From an uncultured Clostridia bacterium (lineage in GTDB: Bacteria > Bacillota > Clostridia > Oscillospirales > Oscillospiraceae): DNA of 51,024 nucleotides. Location of the stretch: assembly GCA_945915065.1 (NCBI GenBank), contig CAMEER010000008.1, positions 1-51,024 on the forward strand. The letters run 5' to 3'. The position numbers and the translations under genes are program-made. This document shows, piece by piece, positions 1-7,816 of this stretch. The notes beneath the pieces were generated by a model. It searched no databases. It was not told the origin of the DNA and saw only the letters and a list, made by a program, of their open reading frames with translations. The stretch's first letter is position 1. Each line of letters begins with the position of its first letter.

Positions 1-2
1 AC

Positions 3-149
3 GAAACCGTGCTGCGGTATATCGAGGAAAACGGGTATGAGATCGCCGGAGAGATTCGGGAAAGCTATATTGATGGGGTCTGGAACAAAGAGGATGAGAG
101 CCAGTGGCTGTCGGAAATCCAGGTGCCGGTCAGAAAAAGGGCCGTATAA
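3..149 (+). CDS. C-terminal end of a GyrI-like effector-binding domain protein (partial)
   Basis: The window opens inside a gene; 48 residues are readable before a TAA stop. The readable part ends with the pattern YIEENGYEIAGEIRESYID followed by WLSEIQVPV. This resembles the last helix and strand of the GyrI-like/AraC-type effector-binding domain found at the C-terminus of MerR and AraC regulators or as a stand-alone small-molecule binder. The N-terminal part is outside the window, so a DNA-binding domain cannot be confirmed. It converges with the minus-strand sigK fragment that follows. Confidence 0.6.
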   Translation, partial: ETVLRYIEENGYEIAGEIRESYIDGVWNKEDESQWLSEIQVPVRKRAV

Positions 150-208
150 TCTCTCCTGACCTACCCCTTATGGCAGGTGCGGCGCTCCCGTCAGAAAACA
201 ACGCCTCC

Positions 209-559
209 TTACCATAATTTCCTGCTCCGCTTACAATAACAGCGGCGGGATACATAGCTGCGGCTGATGTTGTAGGCCGCGGCTACCTGCCGCTGGGTCT
301 GAGGCAGGTGTCCTTCCAGACCATAGCGGCGGCGGATGATGTCCGCCTCCCGCTCCGTCAGTCTTTCCGCCACCAGCCGCCGCAGCAATGCACGGTCATC
401 CTTGTCCTGCAGGTCCTCCAGCAGGGTATCGTTTCTGCCTACCACATCGCCGATCGACAGATCCCCTCCATCGCCGTCAGTCTCGATGGCATCGCTGAGA
501 GACACCTCCCCTTGCAGCTTTCGCCGCGCCCGGAAGTACATGAGGATCTCATTCGCTAT
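209..559 (-). pseudogene. sigK: C-terminal part of sporulation sigma factor SigK (split gene or remnant)
   Basis: About 116 codons match the C-terminal half of sigma-K. The motif NEILMYFRARRKL matches the end of region 2, followed by EVSLSDAIETDGDG, a region-4 segment (LTEREADIIRRRYGL) and the helix-turn-helix ISRSYVSR. ISRSYVSR is typical of sigma-K; sigma-E reads ISQSYISR. No N-terminal half (core-binding region 2.1) is attached: upstream the frame runs into the serine recombinase and recognisable sigma sequence starts near 559. This is the arrangement of a sigK interrupted by a skin-type element. After SYVSR the expected IEK.AL..L helix is replaced by a short odd tail (RCYCKRSRKLW), so the 3' end looks degraded or altered. 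Alternatives are a functional split gene rebuilt by excision, or a dead relic. The matching N-half is not in this window. Confidence 0.75.
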
Positions 560-2264
560 CCTCTCCTGACGGATACATAGATTGGTCAACAGGCGGCAAA
601 TCCGCCTCTCCATCCTCGGCAAAGAGGTACACATAGGCGTTTTTGCCGTCCCAGACCACTCTTTTGACGATGGTACGCAGCAGGCGTCGCTTTTCCTCCA
701 GCGTTGCCGAATCCACCGCATTGGCGAACGACTCAATCATTTCCTGATGAAAGGCAAACTCCTGATGCAGCATCCGGCTCTGCTCAGTGAGGGCTTCCAG
801 CTCAGAAAGCCTTGCCTGCTGCGTCTCGCTCTCACGGTGGAGCTCGTCGATCTGCTCCATGACATATTTGGCTGAGGTCTCGCTGGCAACGGACAGGGAT
901 TCCACCAGCCGCTTGATGCGGTCCTCCGTTTCGGCGTGCTTCTCTTTCAGCAGTGCCAATTCCGCGTCGTAGCCCTCCTTGTTGCCGCTGATGACTTTTT
1001 TCGTCTGCGCCAGCAAATTGGCAAGGGTCTCTTTGTCGGCGGACAGCTTGCGGATCTCCTCGATGATTTTGGCGTCCAGCGTGTTGCCGTTGCAGTTTTT
1101 CATGCCGCAGACGGTGCCGTGGCTGCGCTCTTTGGTGGAGCACATGTAGGTGTAGATCAGCTCGCCGTCCGCATTGGTTCGGTTGGTCAGCTTCGGGCGC
1201 ATATAGTCACCGCACTCGCTGCACCGCAGCAGGCCGGACAGCAGCGCCACGTTGCTGCGTGGTCTGCGGTAGCTCTTGGATTTGTTCACGTCCAGCATGG
1301 CCTGCACCTGCACCCAATCGCTGCCTGCGATAATGCCGGGGTGCTTACCCACCGCCACGATCCATTCCTCCATGGGGCGGATCTGGTTTGCCTTGCCCGC
1401 GCGCTGCAAGGTTCGGTTATAGGCCATGATGCCGTGCTCGCCGTCGAACTCCGAGCGCTCAGCAAATAGATCCACATGGTTCTCTTTCAGATACTGATAC
1501 GCCGTCTCGTCGGCAATCATGTAGACCGGATTGGTCAGAATGCCCCGGATGGCAAAGCGTGTGAACTGCTTGCCGCGTTTCGTGACGCAGCGGTGCTCCA
1601 GCAGATACTGGTCGGTCTTGCTGAGAGAGCCGGTCTCCATGAAAACCGAGAAAATCGTCTTGACCAGCTGGATTTCCTCCGGAATGGGCTTCAGCTTGCA
1701 GGCTTTCTTCACCTTGCCGTCCACCGTCACGCTGGACACGCTCTCCGAGGCGTAGCCGGTAGGTGTGGTGCCGCCCAGCCAGCGCCCGGTTTTGGACAGC
1801 TCGTGCATATTGTCCCGGATTCGCTCGGCGATGGTTTCCCGTTCCAGTTGGGAAAAGACGGACGCGATATACATCATGGCGCGGCCCATGGGCGAGGACG
1901 TGTCGAACTGTTCCCGGATGGAAATGAAGTCGATGTGCCGGTCACCCAGGTCCTCGATGAGCTTGGCAAAGTCGCCGATGTTGCGGCTGATGCGGTCGAG
2001 GCGGTAGACCACGATGGCGGCAAAGGCGATCTTCTGGGAGTCCTTCATCATTTTCTTGAACTGCGGGCGCTCCAGATTGCCGCCGGAAAAGCCCTCGTCC
2101 TCGTAGACCAGCACATTTTCCGCCGCATCCTCGCCAAAATGCATGGCAATATACTGGCGGCACAGCTCGATCTGGTTCTCGATGCTCTCGCCCTTGCCGG
2201 TGAATTTGGACTTGCGGGAGTAGATGACGTATTGCTTCGCCTGCGGCTTGTCTTTCGTTTTCAT
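549..2264 (-). CDS. Large serine site-specific recombinase (SpoIVCA/TnpX type)
   Basis: This 571-residue DNA integrase/excisionase cuts and rejoins att sites through a serine nucleophile. The N-terminal resolvase domain has YSRKS with the likely catalytic serine at residue 19, then EDEGFSGGNLERP and YRLDRISRN, the arginine-rich catalytic motifs, and ERETIAERIRDNM at the start of the long E helix. A Recombinase domain follows (about 170-300), then a zinc-ribbon with CSECGDYM and a later CGMKNC pair, then a coiled-coil segment (about 400-520). GAGGTG precedes the ATG. Its 3' end overlaps the start of the sigK homology by about 10 bp, the usual place for the att site of such enzymes. It could excise a skin element from sigK during sporulation or serve an integrative element. 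Confidence 0.93.
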   Translation of the reverse strand: MKTKDKPQAKQYVIYSRKSKFTGKGESIENQIELCRQYIAMHFGEDAAENVLVYEDEGFSGGNLERPQFKKMMKDSQKIAFAAIVVYRLDRISRNIGDFAKLIEDLGDRHIDFISIREQFDTSSPMGRAMMYIASVFSQLERETIAERIRDNMHELSKTGRWLGGTTPTGYASESVSSVTVDGKVKKACKLKPIPEEIQLVKTIFSVFMETGSLSKTDQYLLEHRCVTKRGKQFTRFAIRGILTNPVYMIADETAYQYLKENHVDLFAERSEFDGEHGIMAYNRTLQRAGKANQIRPMEEWIVAVGKHPGIIAGSDWVQVQAMLDVNKSKSYRRPRSNVALLSGLLRCSECGDYMRPKLTNRTNADGELIYTYMCSTKERSHGTVCGMKNCNGNTLDAKIIEEIRKLSADKETLANLLAQTKKVISGNKEGYDAELALLKEKHAETEDRIKRLVESLSVASETSAKYVMEQIDELHRESETQQARLSELEALTEQSRMLHQEFAFHQEMIESFANAVDSATLEEKRRLLRTIVKRVVWDGKNAYVYLFAEDGEADLPPVDQSMYPSGEDSE

Positions 2265-2432
2265 AGCGGCACCTCGAACATCACATAGTTAGGTTGACGA
2301 TCTTATTATAACGGATTGGAATCCACTTGAAAAGGTACTATGGAAAGAATCTGAAATTTTTTCTGATGAAATGAGCGATGGAGCGCCGATTAAGAGTGGG
2401 CAGTACGCTGCCAAGAAAGCGGAGCACGATAA

Positions 2433-2580
2433 TCTTCCATCCGAGCAAAAGTGGAGCATGTATTTGGTGTCGTCAAGAAGCAGTTGCATTTCCGAAAGAC
2501 GCGATACCGAGGGCTTGAAAAGCAGCGCGCAAAATTCAATATCATGTTTGCGCCGGCAAATCTGATTCTGGCATTTATGC
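2433..2580 (+). pseudogene. Remnant of an IS5-type transposase C-terminus
   Basis: A roughly 48-codon stretch reads IRAKVEHVFGVVKKQ, then KTRYRGLEKQ and FAPANLILA. This matches the C-terminal end of IS5-group DDE transposases, where the glutamate of KVEHVFG is the last catalytic acid. Upstream the frame is closed by stops, so only a scrap remains. No inverted repeats could be identified around it. It lies between the recombinase and the ABC operon and marks old transposition. Confidence 0.6.
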
Positions 2581-2591
2581 GGTGTTGCCTT

Positions 2592-2627
2592 AACAAAAAC
2601 ACACCCGGCCGCAGACACGGCCGGGTG
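2592..2627 (-). terminator. Rho-independent terminator of the ABC importer operon
   Basis: A perfect 10-bp inverted repeat (cacccggccg / cggccgggtg, loop of 6) is followed, reading on the minus strand, by TGTTTTTGTT. It lies about 135 bp downstream of the stop codon of the substrate-binding protein gene. Confidence 0.85.
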
Positions 2628-2761
2628 CGATCTGTGGGGAGGATACCCTTTATAGACTATAGAAAAGCACTTTGCCATGAGGGATTCACCTGAGGCAGTG
2701 CCATTCTGTCCAAGCGAAGGATACATTTGCCCGGTGTTACTTCAACAATATGGATTCGCAA

Positions 2762-3721
2762 TCAGAATGCATCGGGAAACATACCTTGCGCTATGGCCTC
2801 AACACTGTAAGCGGTGCGGGACCCGGGCAAGGCGCTTTCAAGAGACAGCTTTACAAAGCGCTCGTTTTTCACGGCATCCAGTTGAGAGAGCAACGCATCG
2901 GCCTTCATGGCGGCAACGTTATCTTCAAAGGAGGCCTCCTCGTAATCATGCACAATGATGACGTCGGGGTTAGCGGCGAGAATCTCCTCATAGGAGGCGC
3001 CAAACCATGCGTCATCTACGTCGGCAAAGATGTTCACACCACCGGCAGATGCAATAAACTGCGTCTCGATATTCGGGCCGCCACAGGTGTATACGCCGTT
3101 GCCGGTGTCGGAATCATAGACAAAGACTTTAAGGACATCTTTACCCTCGATCGCTTTCGTTACGGCATCAAGACGGGCCTGCTCGCTGGTGACAAAAGCA
3201 TCGGCGGCGGCGGAAACACCAAATATCTCGCCGAGCTCACGGATCTCCTTCCAGACGCCCTCATAATCGGTAGCCTCGCAGACAAAGACGGTAATGCCGT
3301 ATTTCTCAAGGGCCTCAACGGTGAAGTCACCTTCAAAAACCCAATCAATGGCGTACAGGAAATCGCAGCCGCTGCTCACAACGGCTTCTATCGTAGGATA
3401 GCCATAGGTCAACTCGGGAATGGTTTCGTAGTCGGCGGCCCAAATGTCAAGGGGGCCGCGAGAGTGGTTGTCACAGGAATTTCCGACGACCTTGTCGGCA
3501 AGGCCCAGCGCACAGAACACCTCTGTGCAGTTCGGGCCGGCAGTCACGACCTTCTCAGGCATTTTTTCAATGGTAATAGTGCGTCCATAGTTTTCGACCG
3601 TGACGGGCACATAGTCGGCAGAAGGCTCTGTTGCGGAAGATTCAGGCGCGGCCTGCTGCCCGCAGGCGCACAGCGCAAGCACCATGCATAGCGCAAGGAT
3701 GACGGAAAGAGCTCTTTTCAT
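2762..3721 (-). CDS. ABC importer substrate-binding lipoprotein (siderophore/cobalamin type)
   Basis: A 319-residue periplasmic-binding-type lipoprotein that would capture a metal chelate outside the membrane and hand it to the adjacent permease. The signal peptide ends in the lipobox LCAC with cysteine 20 as lipid anchor, followed by a serine/alanine/proline linker. The mature part follows the TroA/BtuF/FepB fold: VTVENYGRTITIEKMPEKVV at the start, then an ALGLADKVVG segment, the inter-lobe helix around WKEIRELGEIFG, and ANPDVIIVHD in the second lobe. It is the last gene of a minus-strand operon. The substrate (ferric siderophore, haem or B12) cannot be told from sequence. Confidence 0.9.
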   Translation of the reverse strand: MKRALSVILALCMVLALCACGQQAAPESSATEPSADYVPVTVENYGRTITIEKMPEKVVTAGPNCTEVFCALGLADKVVGNSCDNHSRGPLDIWAADYETIPELTYGYPTIEAVVSSGCDFLYAIDWVFEGDFTVEALEKYGITVFVCEATDYEGVWKEIRELGEIFGVSAAADAFVTSEQARLDAVTKAIEGKDVLKVFVYDSDTGNGVYTCGGPNIETQFIASAGGVNIFADVDDAWFGASYEEILAANPDVIIVHDYEEASFEDNVAAMKADALLSQLDAVKNERFVKLSLESALPGSRTAYSVEAIAQGMFPDAF

Positions 3722-3741
3722 GATTCATTCTCCTTTTATAC

Positions 3742-4515
3742 TCATATTTTCGGGATAAACGCCGCATGCGGCTTGCCCGTAAGCTCGTGCTTGTGGATGT
3801 CGGCGGTCACACCGAACACATCCTTTATCAGTTCTGGCTTGATGATCTGATCCGGTGTGCCGCAGGCGTATATTTTCCCGGAGCGCATGACATAGATCCT
3901 GTCGCAGAACAGGCTTGCAAGATTCATGTCGTGGATTGCCGCCAGCGTTGTAACACCCAGACGCTTTACGGTTTCGAATACCAAAAGCTGATAGCTGATA
4001 TCCAGATGGTTTGTGGGTTCATCGAGTATCATAAACTCCGCCTGCTGCGCAATCGCTCTTGCGATGAGCACACGCTGTTTCTCGCCACCTGACAGGCTGC
4101 GAAACCCTCGTTGAGCGAACTCCGCCATTCCTACCTTGCCAAGTGCGTCGGATACGATACTCTTATCTTCGGGGTTATCCGACTCAAAAAGCCGCTTGTG
4201 TGGGTTGCGTCCCATTGCGACGATTTCCCGGACAGCGAAATCAAAGGTAATTTCACTGTCCTGGCCGACTACGGCAATCTTTGCCGCCCGCTCCCGCGCG
4301 GATAGGGCCGCCAAGTCCCCACCGTCGAGCGTGATCGTTCCCTCGCGCGGTTTCAGCGCACCGTAAACGCATTTCAGCGTCGTGGACTTGCCGCAGCCGT
4401 TAGGTCCGATAACGCCAACAAATTCGCCCTCGTCCACATGAAGTGAAATGTTGTCTATGGCGTCTATGGTGTCATAAGCATAGCGAAGATTCGTTATTTC
4501 CAGTTTTCTCGCCAT
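3742..4515 (-). CDS. ABC importer ATPase (FecE/BtuD family)
   Basis: The cytoplasmic ATPase that powers the importer. It shows Walker A GPNGCGKST near residue 38, the signature LSGGEKQR near 140, Walker B FMILDEP near 160, and the switch histidine in AIHDMN. The 257-residue length is normal for the family. Its ATG overlaps the permease stop by one base and the lipoprotein gene starts 20 bp after its end, so the three genes form one transcript. Confidence 0.95.
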   Translation of the reverse strand: MARKLEITNLRYAYDTIDAIDNISLHVDEGEFVGVIGPNGCGKSTTLKCVYGALKPREGTITLDGGDLAALSARERAAKIAVVGQDSEITFDFAVREIVAMGRNPHKRLFESDNPEDKSIVSDALGKVGMAEFAQRGFRSLSGGEKQRVLIARAIAQQAEFMILDEPTNHLDISYQLLVFETVKRLGVTTLAAIHDMNLASLFCDRIYVMRSGKIYACGTPDQIIKPELIKDVFGVTADIHKHELTGKPHAAFIPKI

Positions 4516-5558
4516 TAAACCAGCCTCCCGGATTTACTTTTCAGCATGGCGATAAAGCAGGGCCCACCGATGATCGCTGTGAGCACGCCAACGGGTAGTT
4601 CCTCCGGTGCCAGCACCATACGCGCGGCCACATCCGTCCAGATAACAAGCAGTCCGCCAAGAAGCGCTGACAGCGGCAGCACTTTTTTGTGGTCGCTCCC
4701 CACAAGCATACGGCATACATGCGGCACCATCATCCCCACAAAGCCGATCGCTCCGGACACCGCAATCGTAGCGCCCGCCAGAAGGGAGGCTATCAGCACA
4801 AGCGCCTTTTGTGTGCGCTCAACATTGACCCCCAGCGTCACTGCCGTCTCATCGCCGAGCAGCAGAATATTGAGCGTGCGATAGTTTATCATCAGATAGC
4901 TGATGCACAGCAGCATCACGACAAATGGAATTGTGAGGTATTCCCACTTTGCACCGGCAAGAGAGCCGGTCATCCAGAAGTCGAGGTTATGTACGGCCAG
5001 AGCATTTTTCGCACTCAATGCCATTGCGCTGGTCAAAGCGTCCATTATCATCGACAGGGCAACACCTGCAAGCAGCAGCGTTGTAATATTCACTCTGCCG
5101 TTCGTGCGCGAAAGGGCATATACCACAATGATGCATATCGCTGCACCCAGAAAAGCCGTGACAGATAGTTCAAACCTTCCGAGAAAAGAAAACCAACCCG
5201 TTATCATACCAAGGGTTGCCGCCGCCGAAGCGCCGGAGGATACGCCCAACACAAAGGGATCGGCCAGCTTGTTGCGTATAAGCGCCTGCATCGCCACACC
5301 ACAGACCGCCAGTGACGCGCCCACAATGAAGCCAAGAAGCACGCGCGGTGCGCGGAGCATCCAGACGATGTTATAGTCGAGCTGTTCGTATTGTCCGTTT
5401 ACAAGCTCCCGGATGCCGGGAACCTGAGAGAAAATCACGTTTACCGTTGTCCCAAACGGTACTGTCACGGGGCCGATACATATGGTCACACAGATACTCG
5501 CAAGACACAGAGGTATGAGTACCAAAAGTATTTTTTTCATGCTGAACTGTTTCTTCAT
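4515..5558 (-). CDS. ABC importer permease (FecCD/BtuC family)
   Basis: A polytopic membrane protein of 347 residues with about ten hydrophobic segments. Family motifs include LRAPRVLLGFIVGASLAV near the N-terminus, FVLGVSSGASAAA, and the cytoplasmic coupling stretch GFVGMMVPHVCRML. The start is placed at MKKQFSMKK because GGAGGAGC lies seven bases upstream. The open frame continues 58 codons further, but only by running through promoter DNA and the neighbouring duplicated segment. It is the first gene of the importer operon. Confidence 0.93.
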   Translation of the reverse strand: MKKQFSMKKILLVLIPLCLASICVTICIGPVTVPFGTTVNVIFSQVPGIRELVNGQYEQLDYNIVWMLRAPRVLLGFIVGASLAVCGVAMQALIRNKLADPFVLGVSSGASAAATLGMITGWFSFLGRFELSVTAFLGAAICIIVVYALSRTNGRVNITTLLLAGVALSMIMDALTSAMALSAKNALAVHNLDFWMTGSLAGAKWEYLTIPFVVMLLCISYLMINYRTLNILLLGDETAVTLGVNVERTQKALVLIASLLAGATIAVSGAIGFVGMMVPHVCRMLVGSDHKKVLPLSALLGGLLVIWTDVAARMVLAPEELPVGVLTAIIGGPCFIAMLKSKSGRLV

Positions 5559-5636
5559 GAAAGCTCCTCCGAAGCCGCAAACCCTTAGTAAAAATCCGTT
5601 AACCGGCCGCACGGAATGGGTTTGAAAGCTTTTTAA

Positions 5637-5665
5637 ATTATAATGCGCAAATACCTTCTTAGCAA
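5637..5665 (-). promoter_or_regulatory. Sigma-A promoter of the ABC importer operon
   Basis: On the minus strand TTGCTA and a perfect TATAAT are separated by 17 bp, about 80 bp before the permease start. No Fur, DtxR or riboswitch signature was recognised in the leader. The -35 box lies only 23 bp from the edge of the duplicated segment at 5688. Confidence 0.65.
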
Positions 5666-5687
5666 GCCGGGGAGGGGGATATATCTG

Positions 5688-5975
5688 ACGAATCCCGCTC
5701 TCCGGGCCCTGCTCGTTCAGGACAGCCGGCATCTGGACGATGTGCAGACCCTGATGGTCTCGGCCCGCGTGTTCGGTCTTGTGCTGCGGCAGCAGCAGGA
5801 TGGCAGCTTCAGCGAATCATACCTTGCCAATGTGGAAAAGCAGATCTCCGACAGCGGTTTCACCGTCCACCGAGCCGGTGAGCAGGAGCTGCGGGAATTG
5901 CTGGCAGTATATTTCGAGCAGGACGTTTCCCACGAGGTCTATGACCGCGTGGACGGAGAACGGTATGTGACATAA
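5688..5975 (+). pseudogene. Truncated copy of the conjugation gene at 17524-18093
   Basis: The stretch encodes NPALRALLVQDSRHLDD through VHRAGEQELRELLAVYF to GERYVT and stop. It is nearly identical to the last ~94 residues of the protein at 17524-18093. The 5' part of the gene is missing: similarity starts abruptly at 5688 (equivalent to 17800). The 3' end is cut by the 868-bp inserted segment, which replaces the last residues with T-stop. No start codon or ribosome site suited to expression is evident. Confidence 0.85.
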
Positions 5976-5987
5976 TACGACCAGCTC

Positions 5988-6016
5988 TTGCGTTTCCTGT
6001 GGAATGGTGCTATACT
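5988..6016 (+). promoter_or_regulatory. Promoter of the B3/B4-domain gene
   Basis: TTGCGT and TATACT are spaced by exactly 17 bp. It lies inside the inserted segment, about 115 bp before the gene at 6130, so the inserted gene carries its own promoter. Confidence 0.6.
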
Positions 6017-6068
6017 CTACAAAAATATTCTTTATCAGAGGACTTGTCACACCGCTGGGCGTGATTTA

Positions 6069-6102
6069 AGTGGGATAGAATTCACAAGGATTTTATCCCA
6101 CT
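6069..6102 (+). promoter_or_regulatory. Leader hairpin before the B3/B4-domain gene
   Basis: Nine-base arms (agtgggata / tatcccact) enclose a 16-base loop and are followed by GCATTTTTATAAT. Between promoter and gene this could act as an attenuator or as the terminator of an upstream transcript. No known riboswitch was recognised. Confidence 0.45.
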
Positions 6103-6129
6103 GCATTTTTATAATAGGGGGTCTGTACC

Positions 6130-6783
6130 ATGCTGCAATTCCATAAAGAAACCACTCTTCTCCATATACCATTCGGAGTTCTTGAGGTTCGCTATCCTGC
6201 GAAAGAACTTTGGGAGGAAGAAACCTTCTATGCCATGATCGGCGAGCATCTGCAAACGCTTAGGAAACAGTTCGAGAACTATGACCGTAAGACAGTTTTT
6301 GGAGAAAATGTCTATTTCCGTTTCTTTAAGAAATTTAAAAAGACATACCCTGTTATGATGCAGTTTGAGTCGTTCCTGCTAAAGGGTCGCCCGTTCCCTC
6401 ATACAAATCCTATTACGGAGATCCCGTTTCTTGCCGAACTGGAAACGCATCAGTTATTGGGCACTCATGATGCAGACCATGTACAGGGTAATATTCAACT
6501 GTTTGCCGGCACGGAGAAAACGCCGTTTCCCGGTATGCGGGGCGAGGAGATTCACACCTATCCCGACGACTTCTGCGCCAGAGATGACGGAGGTATCATT
6601 TTCAGCATGATCGCAGGAGCAGATGACCGCACCTGTGTCAAAGAGAGCAGCACCCATGTGTTCTATCCCGTCTTCGGTGTGGCGGATCAGCCGCAGGCGC
6701 AGATCATCGCCATGCTGGATCGACTGGAAGAATATGTAAACGTACTGTCACCCGATGCGCAGATCCAGCGACAGCTGATGTAA
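6130..6783 (+). CDS. B3/B4 (phenylalanyl-tRNA synthetase beta-like) domain protein
   Basis: A 217-residue soluble protein of the stand-alone B3/B4 domain group, related to the B3/B4 fold of PheRS beta that binds or edits aminoacyl-tRNA. Characteristic stretches are FFKKFKKTYPVMMQFES, the KGRPFPHTNPITE segment, the EIPFLAELETHQLLGTHD helix, a later FPGMRGEEIH loop and IFSMIAGADDRTCV. The biological role of free-standing members is not well known; proofreading of mischarged tRNA is one proposal. It sits in a segment inserted into the duplicated conjugation DNA, with its own promoter and a strong terminator, so it is an independent cargo unit. Confidence 0.8.
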   Translation: MLQFHKETTLLHIPFGVLEVRYPAKELWEEETFYAMIGEHLQTLRKQFENYDRKTVFGENVYFRFFKKFKKTYPVMMQFESFLLKGRPFPHTNPITEIPFLAELETHQLLGTHDADHVQGNIQLFAGTEKTPFPGMRGEEIHTYPDDFCARDDGGIIFSMIAGADDRTCVKESSTHVFYPVFGVADQPQAQIIAMLDRLEEYVNVLSPDAQIQRQLM

Positions 6784-6800
6784 GAATATAAACGAGAACA

Positions 6801-6834
6801 AGCAAAAAGCCACCTGTGAGGGTGGCTTTTTGCT
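6801..6834 (+). terminator. Terminator after the B3/B4-domain gene
   Basis: A 14-bp perfect stem (agcaaaaagccacc / ggtggctttttgct) with a 6-base loop carries T-rich right-arm sequence, and A-rich on the left, so it can work in both directions. It begins 17 bp after the stop codon. Confidence 0.85.
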
Positions 6835-6853
6835 GTGATAGGAGGAATAATCC

Positions 6854-7207
6854 ATGCGAATTTTGAAAGTAGAACCCGGCCGATTCCCTTTTGAAAAGGA
6901 TATGCCGGATACGCTGGAGGCTATCCAGCAGGAGGTGGAGGGTCTGTTCCAGCCGGTATATATGGAGGAGGGCGTCATCCTGTGCTGCAACGAGGAAGGA
7001 AAACTCATCGGAATGCAGCCCAACCGCAGGATCCCCGGCGACATCATCTGCGGACCCTTTTTCCTGGTGGGCGATGATGGCGAGGGCGGTTTCTGTTCCC
7101 TCACTCACCAGCAGATACAGCGGTACAAGGAATACTTCCGTGAACCGGAGCAGTTTACCGGGGCGGAACCGGAACTGGAACCCCGGATGGACTTCTATTG
7201 GTTGTGA
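6854..7207 (+). CDS. DUF3846-type conjugation accessory protein, extra copy
   Basis: 117 residues, identical to the protein at 18097-18450. See that entry for domain signs (MRILKVEPG start, CNEEGKLIG and GPFFLVG motifs). It has the same AGGAGG ribosome site as its twin, so it is translatable, but it has lost the operon context: a terminator lies just upstream and only a 14-codon stub of the VirB4 gene follows. Confidence 0.75.
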   Translation: MRILKVEPGRFPFEKDMPDTLEAIQQEVEGLFQPVYMEEGVILCCNEEGKLIGMQPNRRIPGDIICGPFFLVGDDGEGGFCSLTHQQIQRYKEYFREPEQFTGAEPELEPRMDFYWL

Positions 7208-7216
7208 GGGGGCCGG

Positions 7217-7261
7217 ATGATGAAACGACTGGAAAACATCTTTGGAAATATCAAGAAATGA
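7217..7261 (+). pseudogene. 14-codon stub of the VirB4 gene
   Basis: The frame starts MMKRLENIF like the VirB4-type gene at 18460 and then diverges at 7244 to GNIKK and stop. This marks the right edge of the duplicated DNA. Confidence 0.8.
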
Positions 7262-7525
7262 ATATTCCGTTTTCCAAAATAAGGGGTGCAGGTTCATTGT
7301 TATGGTTTGTTTCTTTGTCAATGGTTAGAACCACACCGCCCACCTTTCTGCCATCGTAAAAGACGCGGTATGCTTCGTTGGCGGGACCATCCAAAGATTG
7401 CTCAATGGTGCTGCGGGAGATAATCTCGCCGGAAAAATCTGTATGATTGTCACGCTCCCCAAATTCCAGCATTGCACCAATTTTGAACGCCCATTGGTTA
7501 TCCAGAATAAATTATTCTCGGTCAT
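7251..7525 (-). pseudogene. Broken GNAT acetyltransferase
   Basis: Two overlapping minus-strand frames together resemble the first half of a GNAT N-acetyltransferase. One gives MTENNLFWITNG from 7525. A second, shifted frame gives AFKIGAMLEFGERDNHTDF, then NEAYRVFYDGRKVGGVVLTID. The last piece is like the beta-strand region before the acetyl-CoA loop, but the CoA-binding Q/RxxGxG/A part is missing. A frameshift and a 3' truncation make it a pseudogene; the truncation coincides with the edge of the duplicated conjugation DNA. Confidence 0.5.
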
Positions 7526-7603
7526 CTGAAGTCAATGGCACAAGAGATACTTTTGCGTTTTCAAAACAAATCAAACAGGGCGCATGCCCGGAAAGGAACC
7601 ACT

Positions 7604-7816
7604 ATGAAAGGCCCTCTTGATGCGCTGAAGTGCAGGATCGACGAGCACATCCCGTTCCAATACAAGCGAGAACCCCCGGAACCGGTATGCTGCCGCCGAT
7701 CAGAGAAATGCAGCGGCTGCCCCTATCCCCGAAACGGCGTCATTTGCTGGCACCGGGATGGGACTTGTCTGCGAACGGATATGAAGGAAATCGAAGGGAG
7801 GAGACGAAGAAAATGA
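7604..7816 (+). CDS. Small cysteine-rich protein before ardA
   Basis: A 70-residue protein starting MKGPLDALKCRIDEH after AAAGGAACC. It has clustered cysteines (VCCRRSEKCSGCPYP and VICWHRDGTC) that could bind zinc or form disulfides. No signal peptide is visible. Its stop overlaps the ardA start (ATGA), indicating translational coupling. The family is not recognised; small Cys-rich genes commonly sit beside antirestriction genes in Firmicutes conjugative elements. Confidence 0.65.
   Translation: MKGPLDALKCRIDEHIPFQYKREPPEPVCCRRSEKCSGCPYPRNGVICWHRDGTCLRTDMKEIEGRRRRK

Larger units (their letters stand above)
5688..7243 (+). repeat. Left copy of a 0.69-kb duplication of the conjugation operon, interrupted
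   Basis: Positions 5688-5970 match 17800-18082 without gaps, and 6840-7243 match 18083-18486. Between them lies an extra 868 bp (5971-6838) that ends with the same five bases, TGTGA, that precede it. Divergence between copies is only scattered substitutions, and the DUF3846 gene within is identical at protein level, so the duplication or transfer is recent. Confidence 0.9.

Noticed and set aside
5559..5732. 58-codon upstream extension of the permease frame
   Set aside because: It would translate through the promoter and the antisense of the duplicated conjugation gene; the GGAGG-preceded ATG at 5558 is the better start.
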